Assembly (NCBI GenBank): GCA_040902445.1
Contig: JBBDXJ010000087.1
Coordinates: 1-40,930 of the forward strand
Length of the DNA stretch: 40,930 nucleotides
Reading direction: 5' to 3'
Origin: Chryseosolibacter sp040902445
GTDB lineage: Bacteria; Bacteroidota; Bacteroidia; Cytophagales; Cyclobacteriaceae
Of this stretch, positions 9,221 through 17,292 are shown piece after piece. Positions within the stretch are counted from its first letter, which is position 1. Every line of letters begins with the position of its first letter. The notes beneath the pieces were generated by a model. The model was given only the letters and a program-made list of their open reading frames with translations. It had not been told where the DNA came from and did no database searches. The position numbers were made by a program, and so were the translations under genes.

Positions 9221-10915
9221 TCACAGACCGGAAACAATAACTTTTCCCTGGTTCATTCTTTTAATGGTCACTGCATAATCGCCATTACCCAGATCTCTTA
9301 AGGTGTATCCTTCCTTGCTCAAGTCAGTGCGCATCGAGATCTTACTGGCTTTTACAGTTACCGAAGAAGGTTTGAAAGCAAGGCGCAAAAATTCTATTCC
9401 GGAATTATCGGTTGAAGTGTACTGGACATTCTTTGGCTGATAGGAGACATCCTTTAATACAGTTTCGGAATACAATATATGGTTCTCCCCCGGGGGAGCC
9501 CACTCGGGTACTCCCGCAAAAGCGTGATAAAACATCCTGGGTGCTTCACCATAACAATCGGACCACCAGCTGGATATTCCCTTGCTTAAAGGACTTTCAA
9601 AAGCCATCCCGTTTTCATCATTGCAATAGGTCACCCAGTTCAAGGCGCGATATGCTTTCTCCTTGTAGGACTCATCGCCAGAAATTGCATACCACCGCGC
9701 GCACTCCGCCGCATATCGTGCCGTTTGATAATCCATTTTAAAAAGAAAGTCATCCTGTTCACCGACGATGTTTGCGCCCCACATATTTCCAGGCTCGCCG
9801 GGCGCACCGCGGTCAATAAAATACTGCTCGGTCCACTCAATCAACTTTGGAATATCTGACTTCCAGCTTGCATGAAATTCCGGAAAATCAAACATGAGTA
9901 ATTTGAAATTGCTTGCGCTCAGATTGCTTCTGTAAGTATGGCTTTTAACCGCGTTATCGGAGTGGCCATCAGTCCAGTAACCTGTTTTCAATGGAAACTT
10001 TAAAAGAAAGTCTTTCACGTAGGAACATGCCTTCTTGTAGGCATCAACATTTCCTAATTTCGCTTTGGCCAGCGCATCAAGCAGCATATAAGCACCAGTC
10101 CAGTTCGCACCGTACTCGGACGTTGCTTGTCCACTGTCCATGATCACGAGATAAGGCCACGGCGAATGCGTGGCAGAACCAACGCGGACTTTTTTTGCGA
10201 GGGTATTGGCGACATTCACAGCCGCAGTCTTAAATTTTTCTTTTCCTGTGTATAAGTATAACCGATAATAAGTCAATCCTATTTCACTGGCATGGTCGAC
10301 CTGAATTTCATGAAGCGCAAATCTTTTTGCACTGGTAAAACCCCGGTACAGAGTATCCCCGGCGTTTGTAGTGGTATAGGGAAAATTCGCCCATGAAAAA
10401 CTTGCCGGGCTTGTTCCGTGTTCCATTACATAAGTGGCAAATTTTTCAATGATATTCATTACGCTGGTGTCGCCGGTGTAAGCGTAATACAGCCGCGCCG
10501 ATTCAAACCAGTTGGGAATTTTTTCGCCTATGTCATTCATCCAGACATCCGGCTCGAGGGTTCCATTCTTTGGCCTGTATGCGCAATAAAAGTAATACTG
10601 GGGATACAGGGATCTGGGAGCGGGCCCCGGACTCGCCGGAACTTTGTGTTTAATAAAATTCCACCGCTGATGAAGGAAAAGGTCATAGGCTTTGGATTGT
10701 GGTGTTGTCCACGGAATAATCTTTTCCTGATCATCGAGAACAACCTTATGCGTATTCTCCTGAAACCTGATCTTTGCTGAATCCACCTCATCGCTCTGCG
10801 CAAATCCAGCCCATTGTATTGCAGCGATCAGGGCAACCGTTAGGAAGATCGTATTCATCACCGGCACCGATTGTTTATTCCGCCAAAGGGTTATGAAAAA
10901 GATACTGTTTGTCAT
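9221..10915 (-). CDS. Secreted alpha/alpha-barrel protein, glycosidase- or epimerase-like
   Basis: A 564-residue reading frame. The better start is the internal Met20 at 10858, because it gives a clean signal peptide (MNTIFLTVALIAAIQWAGFA). The mature protein has repeated aromatic helical hairpins, such as ESARLYYAYTGD and TYYRLYLYTGKEKF. These are typical of six-hairpin toroids such as GH88/GH105/GH127 enzymes or glucuronyl epimerases. I cannot assign a family or catalytic residues. The last 70 residues are beta-rich. It lies 61 bases after the gamma-glutamyltransferase gene and 20 before the GH30 fusion, which supports an operon and a role on the same substrate. Confidence 0.6.
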   Translation of the reverse strand: MTNSIFFITLWRNKQSVPVMNTIFLTVALIAAIQWAGFAQSDEVDSAKIRFQENTHKVVLDDQEKIIPWTTPQSKAYDLFLHQRWNFIKHKVPASPGPAPRSLYPQYYFYCAYRPKNGTLEPDVWMNDIGEKIPNWFESARLYYAYTGDTSVMNIIEKFATYVMEHGTSPASFSWANFPYTTTNAGDTLYRGFTSAKRFALHEIQVDHASEIGLTYYRLYLYTGKEKFKTAAVNVANTLAKKVRVGSATHSPWPYLVIMDSGQATSEYGANWTGAYMLLDALAKAKLGNVDAYKKACSYVKDFLLKFPLKTGYWTDGHSDNAVKSHTYRSNLSASNFKLLMFDFPEFHASWKSDIPKLIEWTEQYFIDRGAPGEPGNMWGANIVGEQDDFLFKMDYQTARYAAECARWYAISGDESYKEKAYRALNWVTYCNDENGMAFESPLSKGISSWWSDCYGEAPRMFYHAFAGVPEWAPPGENHILYSETVLKDVSYQPKNVQYTSTDNSGIEFLRLAFKPSSVTVKASKISMRTDLSKEGYTLRDLGNGDYAVTIKRMNQGKVIVSGL

Positions 10916-10976
10916 AAATTCATTTTAAGGGATGATGATTTCGCTTTACGCCTCATTTGCTGATGGATACTAAATT

Positions 10977-12701
10977 TTACGGAGTATTTATGGCTGCACA
11001 AAATCTCGCTTTCGGCTGACCTGCCGCATAGGATATTCCCGTCTGCTGATCAATATAGATCATTGAAGGCATGGCAATGGAATTCTTGGTTACGGTCACT
11101 TTATGCCCCCTCTCAGTAAGAATGTCAATTGTTGACTGATCGGTTGGATTGATCTCCAGGTGGTCGATCTCATTTACGTTTACCCCAGCGTAATTCTTAA
11201 ATCGCGCTTTGGGATCAGGCGATGGGTTGAAAGAATCCTCAAGGTGATAGGTCTTGAAACGCGGGCCGGATATGGCATCTTTTGGTTTCATGTCAAACTC
11301 GATTATATCCAGCAGTAACTGTAGGGATACCTGATCCTGCATCTCTCCTCCCGACACGCTCATGCCAATTACGGGTTTACCGTCCTTCAATACGATCGTG
11401 GGGGTAAGCGTGATGCGCGGTCGTTTGCCTGCGTGAAGCGAATTGGGATGATCTTTTTGGATGTTGAGGCTGGTCAATCTTGTATTGTGGGCGATACCGA
11501 GGCTTTCACAAACGCCATATTCCGGGTTGGCGCTCGGAGTCGTAGCTACGACGTTACCCCATTTGTCTGCTACAACACACGTGGTTGTGCCATGTTCTCC
11601 TGGCCAGTGTTGTCCGGGGCCCGCGTCAGCTTTCATTTTATATGGGTCACCGGGGCGGATCGTTTTAGAAGCTTGCTTCATATTTATCAATGGCCACCGG
11701 ATGCTGGTGTATTTATCAGAAAGCAATTCGCTTATGGGCACCTTTGTAAAGGTCGGATCACCGTAATATTTATCGCGATCTGCGAAGGCAAGTTTCATCG
11801 CTTCAACGGTGGCATGAATATAGTCTGGCGAAAAATGGCCCATAGATTTCAGGTCAAACTTCTCAAGCAGGCGCAGTGCCTGTAACAAGGCTGGTCCCTG
11901 CGTCCATGTATTGCATTTATTCACCACGTAACCACGATATTGAATTGCCACGGCTTCTTCCATTCGTGTTTCGTGAGATTCGAGGTCAGCTTTGCGCAGA
12001 AAACCTCCCGAACTGATGTAATAATCATTAAGCTCATCGGCGATATCGCCTTTGTAAAAACGATCTCTCGCTGCCCGGATCTTTTTTTCGCGATTTCCTC
12101 CGGTACCTCTTTCCGAGTCAATCATTTTTCGAAAAGTAGTGGCCAGGTTTGAATACCAGGTTTTTCCGCCGGCATCAAGTAATGCAAGAGCGGAAGTGAT
12201 GATTTGTTCAAAAGACATCGTTCCCCGCCGTTCAAGTGCAGTCAGACATGTGCTGACGGTGCTGGGCGTTGTCGATGATTTTATGCCTCCGCGCTCCGGA
12301 CCATTTAATTCCGGGATGCCGTTCTTATAGTACCATGCTATTGCACGCGGATCTTTCGGCGCGCCTCCCATACCATTAAAAACATTTACTTTCCCATCGC
12401 TGGCATTGTAACACATGAAGGGGGATTCGCCTCCAATGCTGAAGAGTCCGTAGTCAGAAATTGCGAGATTGAAGATCATTGCAACTGCACTATCAACGGC
12501 ATTACCTCCCTTTTCAAGGATATTAATTCCGGCGATAGCTGAAACTTTCGGACCGCCAGCCACTATGCCACCATTGCCTGATGCATGCCACGTCAATTCC
12601 GGATCGGCTGGTGGCGGCGTTCCCAGAATGCGATGATGCGCCGCACTGCCAAGCAACCCCAGTGCAGACACCTTTTTGATAAAATCTCTTCTGTTATTCA
12701 T
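10977..12701 (-). CDS. ggt: Gamma-glutamyltransferase family protein (Tat or Sec exported)
   Basis: A 574-residue N-terminal nucleophile hydrolase. The N-terminus MNNRRDFIKK followed by a hydrophobic stretch resembles a Tat signal, though the second Arg is followed by Asp. The autoprocessing site fits Thr372 in HGTTTCVVADKWGN, which aligns with the nucleophile of classical enzymes. The late SVSGGEMQ motif is the usual oxyanion Gly-Gly. Members cleave gamma-glutamyl amides such as glutathione; some act as acylases. The gene is first in the minus-strand block, with about 500 bases of repeat-containing DNA upstream that should hold the promoter. Its link to glycan breakdown is unclear. The symbol follows family usage only. 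Confidence 0.85.
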   Translation of the reverse strand: MNNRRDFIKKVSALGLLGSAAHHRILGTPPPADPELTWHASGNGGIVAGGPKVSAIAGINILEKGGNAVDSAVAMIFNLAISDYGLFSIGGESPFMCYNASDGKVNVFNGMGGAPKDPRAIAWYYKNGIPELNGPERGGIKSSTTPSTVSTCLTALERRGTMSFEQIITSALALLDAGGKTWYSNLATTFRKMIDSERGTGGNREKKIRAARDRFYKGDIADELNDYYISSGGFLRKADLESHETRMEEAVAIQYRGYVVNKCNTWTQGPALLQALRLLEKFDLKSMGHFSPDYIHATVEAMKLAFADRDKYYGDPTFTKVPISELLSDKYTSIRWPLINMKQASKTIRPGDPYKMKADAGPGQHWPGEHGTTTCVVADKWGNVVATTPSANPEYGVCESLGIAHNTRLTSLNIQKDHPNSLHAGKRPRITLTPTIVLKDGKPVIGMSVSGGEMQDQVSLQLLLDIIEFDMKPKDAISGPRFKTYHLEDSFNPSPDPKARFKNYAGVNVNEIDHLEINPTDQSTIDILTERGHKVTVTKNSIAMPSMIYIDQQTGISYAAGQPKARFCAAINTP

Positions 12702-12905
12702 TTTGTTATTCGTAAAGAATTAAAGCTTCTAAGGATTTAGTGTTTTTCAAAATGTGCAACTAAACAATCATTCCTGTCCAAACATTTTACTTTTCAATTA
12801 AAGAGGATGACAATGCCTTTACTTCAGCTCAAAGCAATTATTATTTTAGATATTCTTTTCCACTCTATTATGTCGAACTGAGCAGCACGCTAACGTCAAC
12901 ACCGG

Positions 12906-12967
12906 CCTAACCTTATTACCTTCGCAACGACGAAGTGCTTTTTATCCGACCTTATTACCTTATTGAG
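12906..12967 (-). repeat. Dispersed AAGGTAATAAGG repeat, copy 2
   Basis: The stretch contains AACCTTATTACCTTCGCAAC and, 30 bases later, ACCTTATTACCTTATTGAG. It matches the cores at 146-209 and, inverted, at 13078-13130. Two ACCTTATTACCTT cores in one copy suggest internal duplication. Confidence 0.55.
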
Positions 12968-13077
12968 CACGCACAGATGATTTATGAAAGTTCTAAACGT
13001 TGAAAACATGCGAGCCTTGCTCAATGGCTTTCGACCTCAAGGTGATATGCTTTTATTTTCGCTTGTAGTCAAATAAG

Positions 13078-13130
13078 CTAATAAGGTTGGTTTAGTTGAA
13101 ATTGCCGTTGTTACTAAGGTAATAAGGTTT
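13078..13130 (+). repeat. Dispersed AAGGTAATAAGG repeat, copy 3
   Basis: It reads CTAATAAGGTTGGTTTAGTT, a spacer, then GTTACTAAGGTAATAAGG. It is the inverted counterpart of copy 1 at 146-209, so the two bracket the whole 341-12701 gene block in opposite orientation. Confidence 0.6.
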
Positions 13131-13214
13131 GCTCTCTTAATGCGATTCGAACCTTTAATAATAAACTAAAATTTTATTCAAAATATTCATCGATCTCACG
13201 TCTTCCAATTCACT

Positions 13215-14129
13215 TTATTTGTCCACGTTAAAAGAATTGACCAACGGTAGCACATCGCCATCAATTGATTCCTCACGTTCATCCGCCATGCATCTCGTCA
13301 ATAACCAATGCTCGGTATGTTCCACTTTGCTTCCAGGCAGCATTTTAGTCAACGGGCCAAGCGTTTCTATTTCAAGGAACCTTGCGTTGATATAAATTTC
13401 GTTATTACACCCGTAATCAGGGTATACCGCCCCTGGAATAAAATCAAATTTTTTGATCAGCAGTTCTCCGTTGAGGCAATAAGCGGCCCAGCCTTGTTTA
13501 TTTAAAACTCCGATCTTCTGTTCTGATGAAGAGGAGCTATCCTGTTTTGCCTGAATATATTTTGCTCCCCATATCCATCGCGGATCATTCATTTTTGTAA
13601 ACTGCCACAGTGCCAGTGGTCTTGCGGGAAGCAAATAATCATCGCCTTCTCCGTATGGCTCCTGCGGGATAATAGCTCTTCCACCCTGCGCAAGCATCGA
13701 AAGCGCCCATGGCCCTATTTCGACGTGGTCTGAATTTTGATTGACCAGGCGGTGTAATACTTTTACTCTATTCGCATCGGGTGACAGGCTGATTTCCATT
13801 TCTTTCACCATCCCGGAAATAAATTCTCTTGGCTGTGTCAGCCGGATGAAATTATCCCTCACCTCAAACTCAACCTTTTCGTTGTCGGGATTGTAGCTGA
13901 ACGGCATGGCCTCGGGCGCAAGCCATAATCTGTGGCCTCCGTAAATACGCCAGTCATCGCCTCCAATTTTACCGGCATGTTCGGGCACGAGGTAAAAAAA
14001 ATTCTGTTTATTAGTAAATCCCAACCTGACGATCCTCGGTCCGATATCCGTGGTAACGATCAGTTCGATCTCATCATTAAACAATCTCAGGCAATTAGGC
14101 CACCCGTTGTATACTAGTTTTTCATACAT
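13215..14129 (-). CDS. DUF4380 domain protein (aldose-epimerase-like fold)
   Basis: A 304-residue protein without a signal peptide, so probably cytosolic. It opens with a sugar-epimerase-like beta sandwich (LRLFNDEIELIVTTDIGPRI) and has the family-typical block GGHRLWLAPEA near residues 65-75. The second half holds DYGCNNEIYINARFLEIETLGPL, which in related proteins precedes the end of the sandwich. DUF4380 proteins have no proven reaction; the fold suggests sugar binding or mutarotation. It follows the enolase-superfamily gene by 31 bases and is the last gene of the sugar-acid group, which fits an accessory epimerase or a lactone-handling role. That part is inference. Confidence 0.7.
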   Translation of the reverse strand: MYEKLVYNGWPNCLRLFNDEIELIVTTDIGPRIVRLGFTNKQNFFYLVPEHAGKIGGDDWRIYGGHRLWLAPEAMPFSYNPDNEKVEFEVRDNFIRLTQPREFISGMVKEMEISLSPDANRVKVLHRLVNQNSDHVEIGPWALSMLAQGGRAIIPQEPYGEGDDYLLPARPLALWQFTKMNDPRWIWGAKYIQAKQDSSSSSEQKIGVLNKQGWAAYCLNGELLIKKFDFIPGAVYPDYGCNNEIYINARFLEIETLGPLTKMLPGSKVEHTEHWLLTRCMADEREESIDGDVLPLVNSFNVDK

Positions 14130-14159
14130 AAGATTCCTGGCCGTGTCGCGATAAAATCC

Positions 14160-15278
14160 TCAAAGCTTCACACCAAATTTTCGAATAACATCCGGGTTCA
14201 GTTCAATACCCAATCCCGGCTTTTGAGGTACGTCTACAAATCCGTCTTTTTGAACAAAAGGAGTCGCCAGCAATTCCTTGCGGATACCTGATTCAGTGAC
14301 GGAAAACTCCAAAAACGGCGCATTCGGAGTTGCGGCAATAAAATGAATGGATGCGGCAACAAGCACTCCGGTTTTAAAAGCATGTGGAACACACAAAATA
14401 TTCTTGTCAGCTGTCATGGTAGCAATTTTTTTTGCTTCGGTTAACCCTCCGCAACGCGATATATCAGGCTGCACGATATCAATGTGAGTTTCGTTAATTA
14501 ATCGCGCGAAGGCGAGTCTCCCGCTTTCCTCTTCCCCGGTTGCAATGCGCATGGTTGTGGATTCAGCCAATCTTCTATATCCTTCATAATCTTCGGCAGG
14601 AAGCGCTTCTTCCAACCAATAAATATTTAGTTGCTCCAGCGCCTTTGCAACATATATTGCTTCCTTAAGGCGATATCTTTTGCCAAAATCGATCATCACC
14701 TCAACCTTATCGCCAGCAGTCTTTCGCGCAGTTTTGATCAGTTCAATGTCCTTGTGAACATCGTATCCCAAAGGTCCCCATCCAAGTTTGATCGCTGTAA
14801 ATCCCTCAGATACATGTTTGCTTACTAATTTTTTTACTTCATCAACAGTATCGGGCATGAGCGCGCTGGCATACGCGCGTACTTTATCGGTATAACTTCC
14901 GCCCAATAATTTATGCACCGGTTTCCCGACAGACTTGCCCATTATATCCCACAGAGCCATATCAATGCCGCTCATGACGTGCATGACAGGCCCGAAACGA
15001 CCATAGTAATAGGTCTTGTTCCACATGTCATTCCATATCTGTTCATAGTCAAACGGGTCTGCACCCGTTACTACCTCACGCAACCCATAACAGGTTCCAT
15101 GCGACATGTATGCATCAATCACCGCTTTCCCTACAAATGGCGCGGTATCCACTTCACCATATCCTGTGATGCCTTCATCTGTCTCTACCGTTATAATTAA
15201 ATCATCCTGTGTGCCATCCGCAGCCGTTGAAATTTGCGGCAACCTGAGAACAGTAGCCGTCACGTTTGTAATTTTCAT
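14160..15278 (-). CDS. Mandelate racemase/enolase-superfamily sugar-acid dehydratase
   Basis: A 372-residue cytosolic enzyme with the two-domain enolase-superfamily layout. Visible active-site positions are Lys164 (AIKLGWG), metal ligands Asp197 (MIDFG), Glu223 (WLEE) and Glu249 or Glu250 (TGEEES), and the His-Asp dyad Asp272 (QPDISRCGG) and His299 (VPHAF). This set is that of the mandelate racemase subgroup, whose members mostly dehydrate aldonates or aldarates to 2-keto-3-deoxy acids. The surrounding SDR, RraA-like and aldo/keto reductase genes support a sugar-acid dehydratase. Candidate substrates are L-fuconate, L-rhamnonate or galactonate; the sequence alone does not choose. Confidence 0.85.
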   Translation of the reverse strand: MKITNVTATVLRLPQISTAADGTQDDLIITVETDEGITGYGEVDTAPFVGKAVIDAYMSHGTCYGLREVVTGADPFDYEQIWNDMWNKTYYYGRFGPVMHVMSGIDMALWDIMGKSVGKPVHKLLGGSYTDKVRAYASALMPDTVDEVKKLVSKHVSEGFTAIKLGWGPLGYDVHKDIELIKTARKTAGDKVEVMIDFGKRYRLKEAIYVAKALEQLNIYWLEEALPAEDYEGYRRLAESTTMRIATGEEESGRLAFARLINETHIDIVQPDISRCGGLTEAKKIATMTADKNILCVPHAFKTGVLVAASIHFIAATPNAPFLEFSVTESGIRKELLATPFVQKDGFVDVPQKPGLGIELNPDVIRKFGVKL

Positions 15279-15327
15279 TCGTACTTATCTGTTTATAATG
15301 AGTTTATTCTGGCTTCAAACCGTTGGG

Positions 15328-15531
15328 TCAGCTGTTTTCCGCCACCTTGCTTTCGCCTACTTTTACTTTCTTGGTAAACAATACCAATAACTGTTTTTCA
15401 TAAACGGTGACCATCAATGTGTTGATGACAATGATAACTCCACCCATTATCATGACGCCTGTTATTTTTTCATTCAGTAAAACAACACCGAGCAGGCTAA
15501 TGAAAAAATCAGACCTGATGATACCCGGTAT
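15328..15531 (-). pseudogene. C-terminal remnant of an EamA/DMT-family transporter
   Basis: On the minus strand a frame of 67 codons is open after a stop at 15532-15534 and ends with TGA at 15328-15330. It reads DFFISLLGVLLNEKITGVMI, followed by a hydrophobic helix (GGVIIVINTLMV) and a charged tail. This is the last helical pair of a drug/metabolite-type transporter, where a GVLLNE-like block is standard. The first roughly 230 residues are missing. It lies between the SDR and the dehydratase genes, on their strand, so it was probably the sugar-acid or sugar permease of this cluster. Confidence 0.65.
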
Positions 15532-15551
15532 TATTCAAAATTAAAAATCTA

Positions 15552-16322
15552 TTATTTCGGCGGCATGCCGGATCCAAAACCACCATCTACAACGTAAGCG
15601 GATCCCGTGACAAAAGAAGCGTCCTCACTCGCCAGGAAAACTGCAACCTTCGCTACTTCTTCCGGTTTACCAACTCGCCACAATGCATGCAATTTGCCTG
15701 CGTCCAGGCGGGACTGCGCCGGATCCGGTTGACTTTGAAAATATCCTTCGGCGAGACCTGCATCAATGTATCCGGGACAAATGCAATTAACCCGGATACC
15801 TTCATGTCCGTGGTCGATAGCCATGGCTTTTGTAAGTCCGATGATGGCGGATTTGGTGGCGCAGTAACCTGCACATGATGGCTCGACATAAAATCCATTC
15901 ACCGACGACATGTTAATAATACTTCCTTTTGTGATTTTCAGGTGCGGAAGGAATAATTTGGAACAAAGAAATACCCCGCCAACGTTTACCGCCATTTGAA
16001 GATTCCATTCTTCGAGGGTGGTGTCGGCAATGGTTTTGTTTATCTGCACAGCCGCGTTATTGACCAGTGTATCGATCCATGAATATTCCTTAATCGTTTT
16101 ACTGACAAGAGCCGCGACAGAATCAGGTTTTGAAACATCCGCTTGACAGGCAAACGCTGTTCCATTAAAAGACTGTATCTCTTTTACCGTCTGTTCTGCC
16201 GCCCTTAAATTAATGTCGGCTACGACAACTGAGGCGCCTTCTTTGGCAAATTCTATTGCGCAGGCCTTTCCTATTCCCGACCCGGAACCTGTTATGACTA
16301 CACAACGATCTTTCAGTTTCAT
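15552..16322 (-). CDS. SDR-family oxidoreductase
   Basis: A 256-residue classical short-chain dehydrogenase. The cofactor motif TGSGSGIG is at residues 11-18, Asp36 after the second strand suggests NAD preference, and NNAA is at 88-91. The catalytic residues are Ser140, Tyr153 and Lys157. The C-terminal VDGGFGSGMPPK tail is normal for the family. In neighbouring-gene context it could oxidise a 2-keto-3-deoxy sugar acid, as in the non-phosphorylating L-fucose and L-rhamnose routes, or oxidise the free sugar. It starts 10 bases after the stop of the RraA-like gene, which indicates an operon. Confidence 0.85.
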   Translation of the reverse strand: MKLKDRCVVITGSGSGIGKACAIEFAKEGASVVVADINLRAAEQTVKEIQSFNGTAFACQADVSKPDSVAALVSKTIKEYSWIDTLVNNAAVQINKTIADTTLEEWNLQMAVNVGGVFLCSKLFLPHLKITKGSIINMSSVNGFYVEPSCAGYCATKSAIIGLTKAMAIDHGHEGIRVNCICPGYIDAGLAEGYFQSQPDPAQSRLDAGKLHALWRVGKPEEVAKVAVFLASEDASFVTGSAYVVDGGFGSGMPPK

Positions 16323-16332
16323 AAAACGTAGA

Positions 16333-17016
16333 TTATAAAGCCTTGTATTTATCGTACACTTCCCTCAGGGTTTTTCCCGCGAGCAGTTCATTGCGCGATA
16401 GATTTTCCGCATGAACTTTTTCCTTTGCCTTGTGCACTACTGCCTGTTCAATTTTTTTCGGGATAACAACGATGCCATCAAAGTCAGCAAAGATCAAATC
16501 TCCGGGATTAACCTGTACATCACCACATTTCACAGCTACATCATAACCAATAACAAGACCACGGCCTTTTGAATCCAGCGGTCGGATGCCTGCATAAAAA
16601 ACAGGAAAATTCATTTCGATGATCTTGATACAATCCCTTACCTGACTGTCACAAACACATCCCGCAACCCCTTTGCGTTTTGCGATGGTTGACATCAGTT
16701 CACCCCAGGGTGCATTGGTACCATTGAAGTCAGTGGAATGAACAACTACCTCGCCTCGCTTCAGAGAATCCATTGCTGCGATCTCGAGCCCATAGGGATT
16801 CTCCTCATCGATGTAGTCGACTTCCTTCCACTCGAATGTTTTTGCCCTGCCGATGAATCCGCAGTTTCGCATATCCGGCAGCAGAGGGCGAAGGCGGTGA
16901 TGCATAGCCTGGTGTCGATAACCAAGTTCATCAAGGATATCGCATACTGCGGCCACGTACATATTTTGTCTTATAAAGTCAAAGAGGGATGAGTCGTCCC
17001 CGGGATTTTCCATCAT
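16333..17016 (-). CDS. RraA-family aldolase-like protein
   Basis: A 227-residue protein of the RraA/HMG-aldolase family. It keeps the GELMSTIA block (residues 105-112) that contacts the oxoacid and DSQVRD (123-128), whose Arg and Asp bind substrate and metal. Enzymatic members split 4-hydroxy-4-methyl-2-oxoglutarate or related 2-keto-3-deoxy acids to pyruvate plus an aldehyde or acid. Non-enzymatic RraA inhibits RNase E. Retention of the catalytic motif and the sugar-acid neighbours make the aldolase role more likely here. It is downstream of the aldo/keto reductase across a 276-base gap that carries repeats. Confidence 0.8.
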   Translation of the reverse strand: MMENPGDDSSLFDFIRQNMYVAAVCDILDELGYRHQAMHHRLRPLLPDMRNCGFIGRAKTFEWKEVDYIDEENPYGLEIAAMDSLKRGEVVVHSTDFNGTNAPWGELMSTIAKRKGVAGCVCDSQVRDCIKIIEMNFPVFYAGIRPLDSKGRGLVIGYDVAVKCGDVQVNPGDLIFADFDGIVVIPKKIEQAVVHKAKEKVHAENLSRNELLAGKTLREVYDKYKAL

Positions 17017-17109
17017 GCGGGTAATTTAATATGCGAATAAACAAAACGTTTTACCGTCTATCATGGAAAAGTTTGAAAAGTTTGGAAAGGTTGAAAGGGG
17101 AAAGGTTGC

Positions 17110-17170
17110 CCACCCCTCTCCAGCGCGGCATCCTGAGTAGGTTGTGCGCTGGGCATGCGCGGAACGAAGC
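17110..17170 (-). repeat. Dispersed repeat (module A), partial copy
   Basis: It reads CACCCCTCTCCAGCGCGGCA, then CATCCTGAG, GGTTGTGCG and GGGCATGCGCGGAACGAAGC, matching the first half of the element at 34863-34995 in the same orientation. The AAAGTTTGAAAAGTTTGGAA run just upstream is also shared with the sequence before 34863, so the repeat probably begins near 17065. Confidence 0.6.
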
Positions 17171-17204
17171 CCGTCCAAACAAGAAAGTCGCTGCGAGATT
17201 TAAT

Positions 17205-17266
17205 TTGGCTAAAGCCGAGTACATGTCGGATCATTTTAGTCCACGGCCTAAAGGCCATGGCAATTG
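17205..17266 (+). repeat. Short hairpin repeat (GGCTAAAGCC / CACGGCCTAAAGGCC type)
   Basis: TTGGCTAAAGCC is followed 30 bases later by CCACGGCCTAAAGGCCATGG and CAATTGAA. The second block folds on itself (GGCCT / AGGCC). From memory this layout recurs widely in Bacteroidota intergenic DNA. Only one copy is in the window, so the repeat claim rests on general knowledge. Confidence 0.4.
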
Positions 17267-17292
17267 AAGGCATCATATGGTACTTGTGAATC

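Larger units (their letters stand above)
12702..13214. other. Intergenic region upstream of the 341-12701 block
   Basis: No coding region is seen in these 513 bases. The stretch should contain the promoter of the gamma-glutamyltransferase operon, but no exact TAnnTTTG box could be placed. It contains two copies of the AAGGTAATAAGG repeat in opposite orientations (12906-12967 and 13078-13130) with about 110 bases between them, so the transcript or single strand could fold. No T-run terminator for the upstream DUF4380 gene is visible. Confidence 0.5.

Noticed and set aside
4647..12701. A classical polysaccharide utilisation locus
   Set aside because: No SusC-like receptor, SusD-like lipoprotein, hybrid two-component system or sigma/anti-sigma pair is present in the window.
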